Positions 41,903-49,600 of a DNA stretch of 64,000 nt are shown one piece after another; the stretch's first letter is position 1, and every line of letters begins with the position of its first letter. This DNA is from Streptomyces sp. CB01373 (lineage in GTDB: Bacteria > Actinomycetota > Actinomycetes > Streptomycetales > Streptomycetaceae). Where the stretch lies: assembly GCF_002803075.1 (NCBI RefSeq), contig NZ_NNBK01000014.1, positions 186,001 through 250,000 of the forward strand, given 5' to 3'. The notes below the pieces were generated by a model. The model ran no database searches and was not told the DNA's origin. It saw only the letters and a list, made by a program, of their open reading frames with translations. Made by a program: the position numbers and the translations under genes.

Positions 41903-43129
41903 CTACCGGGCCCGCCACATCCGGCGCGCGCGGTCGAGCAGGCCCGGGACCGGGCCGCGTCCGCGGTGGCCCTGGACGCGGGGGTCGTCCATGACGGCGT
42001 ACCGCTTCACATAGGCGCCCAGGAAGGCCTGGAGGGTGGCGACCGCGGGAATGGCGATCAGCGCGCCCACCGCGCCGAGCAGGGCGGTGCCGGCGATGAC
42101 CGAGCCGAAGGCGACCGCGGGATGGATGTCCACGGTCCTCGCGGTCAGCTTGGGCTGCAGCATGTAGTTCTCGAACTGCTGGTAGACCACCACGAAGACC
42201 AGCACCCACACCGCGTACCAGGGGTCCACCGTGAAGGCGATCAGCATCGGCAGGGCGCCCGCGAGATAGGTGCCTATGGTCGGGATGAACTGCGAGACCA
42301 GGCCCACCCAGACACCGAGCACGAGCGCGTACGGCACTCCCAGGGCCTGGAGCAGGACGTAGTGGGCGATCCCCGAGACGAGCGCCATCAGGCCGCGCGA
42401 GTACAGATAGCCGCCGGTCTTGTCGACGGCGATCTCCCACGCCCGCAGCACCTCCGCCTGGCGGGCGGGCGGCAGCAGGGAGCAGATGGTGCGGCGCAGC
42501 CGCGGACCGTCTGCGGCGAAGTAGAACGAGAACAGGGCGATCGTCAGCAGCCGGAACAGGCCCCCGAGCACCTGGGCGGACACGTCGAGCACGCCCGCGG
42601 CGCTGTTCTGCGCGTACGTGCGCAGCCAGTCGGAGTGGAGCAGGCCCTCCTGCACGTCCACCCGTCTCAGCTCGGTGTGGAACGTGGAGTTGACCCAGTT
42701 GATGACGGAGTCGAGGTACTCGGGGAAGCCCTCGACCATCTTGATGATCTGCCCGGCGAGCATCGAGCCGAGCAGGATCACGAAGCCCGCCGAGGCGATC
42801 GTCAGGCCGAGGAAGACCAGGAAGGTCGCGAGCCCCCGGCGCATCCCGCGGGCTGCCATGCGGCTGACCGCGGGCTCGATGGCGAGGGCCAGGAAGAACG
42901 CGATGAGGGCGTTGAGGAGCAGGCCGGTCAGCTGGTGGAAGGCCCAGCTGCCGAGCTGGAAGGCGGCGACGAGGCCGATCGCGAGCACCATGGCGCGCGG
43001 CAGCCAGCGGGGCATGCGGGCGCCCGCCCCGGCGACGCCCTCGGCCGGTTCCGGAGACCGGGGAGGCGGCGTCGTCGCGGACGGGGATGCGTGCGGGGCC
43101 GTCTGGCCGGTCTCGTCAGTGGGTGCCAC
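41903..43129 (-). CDS. AI-2E family transporter (PerM-like permease)
   Basis: 408 residues with about eight TM segments. N-terminal MPRWLPRAMVLAIGLVAAFQLGSWAF, then the family blocks LTGLLLNALIAFFLALAIEPAV, GYLYSRGLMALVSGIAHYVLLQALGVPYALVLGVWVGLVSQFIPTIGTYLAGALPML and VYQQFENYMLQPKLTARTVDIHPAVAFGSVIAG. The AI-2 export label is historical; many members are antiporters or of unknown substrate. GTG 43129 gives a Thr/Pro-rich cytoplasmic start; ATG 43174 in frame has no better ribosome site. Confidence 0.88.
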   Translation of the reverse strand: MAPTDETGQTAPHASPSATTPPPRSPEPAEGVAGAGARMPRWLPRAMVLAIGLVAAFQLGSWAFHQLTGLLLNALIAFFLALAIEPAVSRMAARGMRRGLATFLVFLGLTIASAGFVILLGSMLAGQIIKMVEGFPEYLDSVINWVNSTFHTELRRVDVQEGLLHSDWLRTYAQNSAAGVLDVSAQVLGGLFRLLTIALFSFYFAADGPRLRRTICSLLPPARQAEVLRAWEIAVDKTGGYLYSRGLMALVSGIAHYVLLQALGVPYALVLGVWVGLVSQFIPTIGTYLAGALPMLIAFTVDPWYAVWVLVFVVVYQQFENYMLQPKLTARTVDIHPAVAFGSVIAGTALLGAVGALIAIPAVATLQAFLGAYVKRYAVMDDPRVQGHRGRGPVPGLLDRARRMWRAR

Positions 43130-43189
43130 GGTGCAAGTCTCGCCGACGCCACTGACGGCCCGGCACCGGCCCATGCCCGTCGTGGCCGG

Positions 43190-43384
43190 TCAGTGCCTCT
43201 CCTGCGGAACGTTCATGACCCGGCACACGACGCGCCACACGTCCTTCGCGTCCCAGCCGGCCGCCAGCGCCTCGTGCACCGTGCGCCCGCCGAGTTCCGA
43301 CATCACGTGATCGCGCGCGAAGGTTTCGGCGTACCCCGCGCCGAAGTGCTCCGCCATCCGCTCCCAGAAGACCGTCAACCGCAT
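43190..43384 (-). CDS. DUF3046 family protein
   Basis: 64 residues: MRLTVFWERMAEHFGAGYAE ... GGRTVHEALAAGWDAKDVWRVVC, a small actinobacterial family usually found next to recA-recX. Function unknown. ATG 43384 gives exactly the family length. It probably belongs to the minus-strand group running towards recA. Confidence 0.88.
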   Translation of the reverse strand: MRLTVFWERMAEHFGAGYAETFARDHVMSELGGRTVHEALAAGWDAKDVWRVVCRVMNVPQERH

Positions 43385-43464
43385 GATCCCAGTATCCCGC
43401 CCCTGCGGGTGACCTCGGTCCGGGGCCACCTGGGGAGAACGCTTTCCGCCCTACGGTCTGACGC

Positions 43465-44409
43465 ATGGCCGAGACCGGAGCTCCCCCTTCTCCCCCGCCG
43501 CCCCCGGCGTCCTCCCCGCTGTTCCGCGCCGAGCACTTCGTGTGGCTCACCGCGCGCGTGCTGGAGCAGCGGCTGTTCGCGTACCACTTCCTGAACGGCG
43601 CCGCGGATCCGGTGGAGACCGCGCTGGACGCCTACCGCAACGAGGACGGCGGGTACGGTCACGCGCTGGAGCCCGATCTGCGGGGCCCGGTCAGCCAGCC
43701 GCTGCACACCGCGCACGCGCTGCGCGTGCTGGACACCGTCGGCCGCTGCGGCGGACAGCGGGTGGAGCGCGTGTGCCGCTATCTGACCTCCGTCTCCACC
43801 CCCGACGGCGCGCTGCCCGCGGTCCATCCCGGTCAGCGAGGCTATCCGGCGGCCCCCTTCGTGCCGATCGTGGACGATCCGCCGAGCGACCTGCTGGCCA
43901 CCGGGCCGGTGGTGGGCCTGCTGCACCGCAACGAGGTGTGGCACGCCTGGCTCTTCCGGGCCACCGACTTCTGCTGGCGGCGGGCCGAGTCCCTGGAGAC
44001 CTCCCACCCGTACGAGATCGAGGCGGCCGTCGTCTTCCTGGACTCGGTACCCGACCGCACACGCGCGCGTGCGGCCGCCGACCGGCTCGGCCGTCTGGTG
44101 CGCGACCAGCGGCTGGCGCTGCTGGACCCGGAGCATCCCGAGGCCTTTCCGGTCGCGCCCGGCTACGCACCCGGGGAGCACCACTTTCCGCATGACTACG
44201 CGCGGACGCCCGGCTCCCTCGCGCGCGCGTGGTTCACGGACGAGGAGATGAAGCGCTCCCTGGACTTCCTGGCCGGCCGCCAGGAGGAGGACGGCGGCTG
44301 GCCCGTCACCTGGCGCAAGTGGGCTCCGGGCCCCGCCCTCGAGGCACGCCCCATGGTCACGATCGAGGCGCTGCGCACCCTCAGGGCCTACGGCCGGACC
44401 ATCGGCTGA
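43465..44409 (+). CDS. Hypothetical alpha/alpha-toroid-like protein
   Basis: 314 residues, soluble, Pro-rich first 18 residues. NEDGGYGHALEPD and QEEDGGWPVTWRKWAPG resemble the QW/DGG repeats of prenyltransferase/squalene-cyclase toroids. LARAWFTDEEMKRSLDFLAG and RPMVTIEALRTLRAYGR read like helical-barrel ends. The DxDD catalytic motif of squalene-type cyclases is not seen, so terpene cyclisation is unlikely. Function unknown. It is divergent from DUF3046. Confidence 0.7.
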   Translation: MAETGAPPSPPPPPASSPLFRAEHFVWLTARVLEQRLFAYHFLNGAADPVETALDAYRNEDGGYGHALEPDLRGPVSQPLHTAHALRVLDTVGRCGGQRVERVCRYLTSVSTPDGALPAVHPGQRGYPAAPFVPIVDDPPSDLLATGPVVGLLHRNEVWHAWLFRATDFCWRRAESLETSHPYEIEAAVVFLDSVPDRTRARAAADRLGRLVRDQRLALLDPEHPEAFPVAPGYAPGEHHFPHDYARTPGSLARAWFTDEEMKRSLDFLAGRQEEDGGWPVTWRKWAPGPALEARPMVTIEALRTLRAYGRTIG

Positions 44410-44592
44410 ACCACGACCGGTACACGCCCCGGCTCCTCGGCCGGGCTCCGCTGATGCACGCCACGACGCCATGGCTCATCGGCCGAGCCGCCACCGGCAG
44501 GCGCCCGCCCCACGAGCAGGCGGCGCCCCACACCCACCGGCTGGGCCCCACCCCTCGGGCAGGCGCCCCCACCCCACCGACGGGCCCCCGGC

Positions 44593-44901
44593 TCACCCCG
44601 TCAGGGCGCGTACCCCGGCCGTCACCAGCACCGCCGCCCCGACCACGACCAGGAACGGCGCCCGCAGAAGCAGCGCCACGGCGGCGGCCGCGACTCCGGC
44701 CGCCCGCGCGTCCAGCACAAGCGTGTGCCCGTCGGCGAACGTCTGCTGGGCGGTGAGCGCGGCCAGCAGGGCGACGGGCAGCAGCGCGGCGAGCCGCTTC
44801 ACCAGCGGACGCTCCAGGGCGCCCGCCGGAACGAGCAGCCCGGCCAGCTTGACGGCGTAGCAGCCGACAGCGGTCACCGCCACCGCGATCCAGATGTTCA
44901 A
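44593..44901 (-). CDS. azlD: Branched-chain amino-acid export small subunit AzlD
   Basis: 102 residues with four hydrophobic segments (IWIAVAVTAVGCYAVKLAGLLVP ... LLPVALLAALTAQQ ... FLVVVGAAVLVTAGVRALTG). It pairs with AzlC to form an LIV-E type exporter. The TTG start at 44901 overlaps the azlC stop by 2 nt (TTGA), with GGGAGAG immediately upstream, so translation is coupled. Confidence 0.88.
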   Translation of the reverse strand: MNIWIAVAVTAVGCYAVKLAGLLVPAGALERPLVKRLAALLPVALLAALTAQQTFADGHTLVLDARAAGVAAAAVALLLRAPFLVVVGAAVLVTAGVRALTG

Positions 44902-45644
44902 CGCTCTCCCTCTCGTACGTCGTCACGGGCGCCGCTCCCGCGACGGCCCCGCAGGTACAGCACGGCCGGCGCGGCGAGCGCGGCCGCCAGGACCGGCACA
45001 CCGGCCGGCAGCACGGGCAGCAGACCGAGCCCGAGCAGCACGGCCAGAGCGGCGACGGCCCGCTCGGTGGAGGTCTTCAGCATCGGCGCCAGCAGCGCCA
45101 GGAAGACGGCCGGCCCGGCCGCGTCCAGGCCCCAGGCGTCGGTGTCGCCGAGGGCCTTGGCGCCCAGCGCGCCCAGCAGCGTGGTGAGGTTCCACAGCAC
45201 GTACAGGGTGATCCCGGTGACGGTGAAGCCGATCCGCGCACTGCGCCGCGTGGGCTGGGCCAGCGTCACCGCGGTGGTCTCGTCGATGACCCACTGGGCC
45301 GCGAACGGCCGTACCGCGCGCGGGAGGGCCAGCAGCTGTGACAGGCGCAGCCCGTAGAAGGCGTTGCGCACGCCCAGGAAGAAGGCGCCCGCGGCCGCCG
45401 TGTACGGGTTGCCTCCGGCTGCCAGCGCCCCCACCAGCGCGAACTGGGAAGCCCCGGTGAACACCAGCAGGCTGAGCGCGCACGTCTGCCAGAGCGTGAG
45501 CCCGCTGCCCGCCGAGGTCACCCCGAAGGCGAACCCGGACAGTCCTACGGCGATCCCGACCCCGAGGGCGTCCCGTACGACGGCGGCGTCGGGTTTTCCT
45601 CCGTCGTCGGCGCGGATGTCTGCGAGAGCTGTCTGTTCTGCCAC
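44898..45644 (-). CDS. azlC: Branched-chain amino-acid export large subunit AzlC
   Basis: 248 residues. Family blocks: DALGVGIAVGLSGFAFGVTSAGSGLTLWQTCALSLLVFTGASQFALVGALAAGG, FFLGVRNAFYGLRLS and AAQWVIDETTAVTLAQ. GTG 45644 is the only plausible start before the conserved region. This places its first 100 nt inside the 3' end of the upstream araC-type gene in another frame. Exports branched-chain or related amino acids across the membrane. Confidence 0.88.
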   Translation of the reverse strand: MAEQTALADIRADDGGKPDAAVVRDALGVGIAVGLSGFAFGVTSAGSGLTLWQTCALSLLVFTGASQFALVGALAAGGNPYTAAAGAFFLGVRNAFYGLRLSQLLALPRAVRPFAAQWVIDETTAVTLAQPTRRSARIGFTVTGITLYVLWNLTTLLGALGAKALGDTDAWGLDAAGPAVFLALLAPMLKTSTERAVAALAVLLGLGLLPVLPAGVPVLAAALAAPAVLYLRGRRGSGARDDVREGER

Positions 45645-46510
45645 AACGCCGAGGGTAGGAACAGCCGGGGCCTGGAGTCTTGTACGTTCTTGCGCTCGCG
45701 CTGGTAGGCGCCCGGGGGCACGCCCACGATCCGGGTGAAGTGCCGGCTCAGGTGCGACTGGTCGGTGAAGCCGACGGCGACGGCGGCCTGGGAGGGCGCG
45801 GTGCCCGCGTCCAGCAGCCGCCTGGCCCGGCGCACCCGGGCGTCGGTCAGCCAGGTGTGCGGCGGCATTCCGTAGGCGTTGCGGAAGGCGCGCAGCAGCG
45901 CGAACGGGCTGCTGCCCAGGTCGGCCGCCAGCCTCTCCAGGCTCGGCGGCTCGGCCATCCGCTCCTCCAGGACGGCACGCGCGCGTGCCGCGGTCCGCGC
46001 CCCCGCCGTCCGTATCTCCCGCTGCGGCAACGCCCCGCCGTTGAGCCGCAGCAGCCGCGTCACGGCGACCCGCAGCAGGGTGTCGGCGGCCAGCGCGTTG
46101 CCCTCGTCCGTGGCCCGCAGCACCTGATGCACCAGCCCGACGGCGTACGGATCGTCGAGCACGGGACGGACGAAGCCCGGCGTCCCGCGGATGCCCGTGG
46201 TCTCCCCGGCGATCTCGGCGACCAGCTCCGGCGACGGATACACCGCTCCGTACCGCCACCCCTCGGGCACCGCCGCCCGCCCGGTGTGCGGGGTGTCGGG
46301 ATTGACCAGCGCCAGCGTCCCCGGCCCCGCGTACTGGTCGGACCCTCCGTGGTGGAACACCTCCACGCCCTCGACGATGGCGGCGATCACGAAGTGCTCG
46401 TGGGTGTGCCGCACGAACTCCTTGCGGACGTAGCGGGCCCGCAGCAGATCGACACCGGGCAGTTCCTCGTACCGCCAGTGCCGCGCCCGCTCCTCACCCG
46501 CTGCCGCCAT
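45545..46510 (-). CDS. AraC-family transcriptional regulator
   Basis: 321 residues. N-terminal AraC-binding cupin (YVRKEFVRHTHEHFVIAAIVEGVEVFHHGG ... ALVNPDTPHTG), then two C-terminal HTHs: PPSLERLAADLGSSPFALLRAFRNAYG and SQAAVAVGFTDQSHLSRHFTRIVGVPPGAYQR. The final ~45 residues (RPRLFLPSALW...) go past the family end and overlap azlC. ATG 46510 has GGGAG just upstream. It probably controls azlCD by sensing an amino acid. It is divergent from lhr. Confidence 0.9.
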   Translation of the reverse strand: MAAAGEERARHWRYEELPGVDLLRARYVRKEFVRHTHEHFVIAAIVEGVEVFHHGGSDQYAGPGTLALVNPDTPHTGRAAVPEGWRYGAVYPSPELVAEIAGETTGIRGTPGFVRPVLDDPYAVGLVHQVLRATDEGNALAADTLLRVAVTRLLRLNGGALPQREIRTAGARTAARARAVLEERMAEPPSLERLAADLGSSPFALLRAFRNAYGMPPHTWLTDARVRRARRLLDAGTAPSQAAVAVGFTDQSHLSRHFTRIVGVPPGAYQRERKNVQDSRPRLFLPSALWQNRQLSQTSAPTTEENPTPPSYGTPSGSGSP

Positions 46511-46595
46511 GCTCCCGATTCTCCGTCGTCGGCCCGGCTGCGCGAGTGCGGGGGCCGCCCCGGCGTTCCCGGGCGCCCGCCCAGGCCAGAGGGCG

Positions 46596-46618
46596 TTGTC
46601 AGTGGCCGGGTGCACGAT
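46596..46618 (+). promoter_or_regulatory. RecA-NDp (PafBC-type) promoter of lhr
   Basis: TTGTCAGTGGC (46596-46606), a 6-bp spacer, then CACGAT (46613-46618) in the -10 place. The first element is perfect; the second keeps A at position 2 and the final T of TAGnnT. Transcription would start at about 46624-46625, the A of the lhr ATG, making the mRNA leaderless. Confidence 0.75.
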
Positions 46619-46624
46619 GGACTC

Positions 46625-49600
46625 ATGGTCAGCGACGCACACCGGGCCCTCGACGGCTTCTCCCCCGCGACCCGCGGCTGGTTCACGGGGGCCTTCTCCG
46701 CGCCCACCGCGGCCCAGGCGGGCGCGTGGCGGGCCATCGGCGAGGGCTCGGACGTGCTGGTGGTCGCCCCGACCGGCTCCGGCAAGACCCTCGCCGCCTT
46801 CCTCGCCGCGCTCGACCAGCTCGCCTCCGCCCCGCCCCCGGCCGATCCGAAGAAGCGCTGCCGGGTGCTGTACGTCTCCCCGCTCAAGGCCCTCGCCGTG
46901 GACGTGGAGCGCAATCTGCGCAGCCCGCTGACCGGTATCCGCCATGAGTCCGTCCGCCTCGGCCTGCCCGAGCCGGAGGTGAAGGTCGGCATCCGCTCCG
47001 GCGACACCCCGGCGGCCGAGCGCCGCGCCCTGTCCACCCGCCCGCCGGACATCCTGATCACCACGCCCGAGTCGCTGTTCCTGATGCTGACCTCGGCCAC
47101 CCGGGACGCGCTCACCGGCGTGGAGACGGTGATCCTGGACGAGGTGCACGCGGTGGCCGGCACCAAGCGGGGCGCGCACCTCGCGCTGTCCCTGGAGCGC
47201 CTGGACGAGCTGCTGCCCAGGCCCGCCCGCCGCATCGGCCTGTCCGCGACGGTCCGCCCGGTCGACGAGATCGCCCGCTATCTGTCGCCCCGCCGCAAGG
47301 TGGAGATCGTCCAGCCGGAGTCAGGCAAGGAGTTCGACCTGTCGGTGGTCGTCCCCGTCGAGGACCTGGGGGAGCTGGGCGGTTCCCCTGTCGCCGAGGA
47401 CGGCGACAAGGCGGAGCGGCCCTCGATCTGGCCGCATGTCGAGGAGCGGATCACCGACCTGGTCCAGGCTCACCGCTCGACGATCGTGTTCGCCAACTCC
47501 CGCCGGCTGGCCGAGCGCCTGTGCAACCGGCTCAACGAGATCGCCTACGAGCGGGCGACCGGCGAGCCCCTGGACGAACACCACTCCCCCGCGGAGCTGA
47601 TGGGCGGCTCCGGCGCGGCGCAGGGCGCGCCTCCGGTCATCGCCCGCGCGCACCACGGCTCGGTGTCCAAGGAGCAGCGCGCCCTGGTCGAGGAGGACCT
47701 CAAGGCGGGCCGGCTCCCCGCGGTGGTCGCCACCTCCAGCCTGGAGCTGGGCATCGACATGGGCGCCGTGGACCTCGTCGTCCAGGTCGAGTCCCCGCCG
47801 TCCGTGGCCTCCGGACTGCAACGGGTCGGCCGCGCGGGCCACCAGGTCGGCGCGGTCTCCACCGGCGTGGTCTTCCCGAAGTACCGCGGCGACCTGGTCC
47901 AGGCCGCGGTGGTCACCGAGCGGATGCGTTCCGGCTCCATCGAGTCCCTGAAGGTGCCCGCCAACCCGCTGGACGTCCTCGCCCAGCAGCTCGTGGCGAT
48001 GACGGCGATGGACACCTGGCAGCTGGACGACCTGCTCTCCATGGTCCGCCGGGCGGCGCCGTTCGCCTCACTGCCGGAATCGGCGTTCACCGCCGTCCTG
48101 GACATGCTCGCCGGGCGCTACCCGTCCGACGCGTTCGCGGAGCTGCGACCGCGCGTGGTGTGGGACCGCGTCGCGGGCACCATCACCGGCCGCCCCGGCG
48201 CTCAGCGCCTCGCCGTCACCTCCGGGGGCACGATCCCCGACCGCGGGCTGTTCGGCGTGTTCCTCGCCGGCTCGGACCCCAAGAAGGGCGGCGGCCGGGT
48301 CGGCGAGCTGGACGAGGAGATGGTCTACGAGTCCCGGGTCGGCGACGTCTTCACGCTCGGCACCAGCTCCTGGCGCATCGAGGACATCACGCGCGACCGG
48401 GTCCTGGTCTCGCCGGCGCCGGGCGTGCCGGGCCGGCTGCCGTTCTGGAAGGGCGACCAGCTCGGCCGCCCGCTGGAGCTGGGCCGCGCGGTGGGCGCGT
48501 TCCTGCGCGAGGTGGGCTCCCTGCCCCAGGACGACGCCCGGCTGCGTCTGCTGGCCGCCGGCCTCGACGCGTGGGCCGCCGACAACGTCCTGTCGTACCT
48601 GGAGGAGCAGCGCGCGGCCTGCGGGCACGTCCCCGACGACCGGACGATCGTCGTGGAGCGCTTCCGCGACGAGCTGGGCGACTGGCGGGTCGTGGTGCAC
48701 TCCCCCTTCGGCGCCCAGGTGCACGCCCCCTGGGCGCTGGCGCTCGGCGCCCGCCTGTCGGAGCGGTACGGCATGGACGCGCAGGTCATGCACGCCGACG
48801 ACGGCATCGTGCTGCGCCTGCCCGACGCCGACCTGATGGGCCTCGACCTGCTCGACCAGGAACCGATGAGGGCCGGCCTGGAGTACGACGCGGAGCAGGC
48901 GCCCGTCGGGGCCGCGGACGTCACCTTCGACAAGGGCGAGGTCGACCAGATCGTCACCGACCAGGTCGGCGGCTCGGCGCTGTTCGCCTCCCGCTTCCGC
49001 GAGTGCGCCGCCCGCGCGCTGCTGCTGCCGCGCCGCAACCCGGGCAAGCGCACCCCGTTGTGGCAGCAGCGCCAACGCGCCGCTCAACTGCTCCAGGTGG
49101 CGAGCGAGTTCGGCTCGTTCCCGATCGTCCTGGAGGCGGTCCGCGAATGCCTCCAGGACGTCTTCGACGTGCCGGGCCTGGTCGAGCTGATGGGCGACGT
49201 CGAGTCGCGCAGGGTGCGCCTGGTCGAGGTCACCACCCCCGAGCCGTCCCCCTTCGCCCGTTCGCTGCTGTTCGGGTACGTCGCCCAGTTCCTGTACGAG
49301 GGGGACTCGCCGCTCGCCGAGCGCCGCGCCGCCGCGCTGTCGCTGGACTCGCGGCTGCTGGCCGAGCTGCTGGGCCAGGCGGAGCTGCGTGAACTGCTCG
49401 ACGCCGAGGTGCTGGTGGAGCTGGAGCGCGAGCTTCAGTGGCTGACCGAGGACCGCCGTGTGAAGGACGTCGAGGGCGTCGCCGACGTCCTGCGGCTGCT
49501 CGGGCCGCTCTCGGAGGCCGAGTTGGCCGAGCGGGGCGCCGAGTCCGGCTGGGCGGCGGAGCTGGCCGGGGCCCGCCGGGCCATCCGGGTCCGGATCGCC

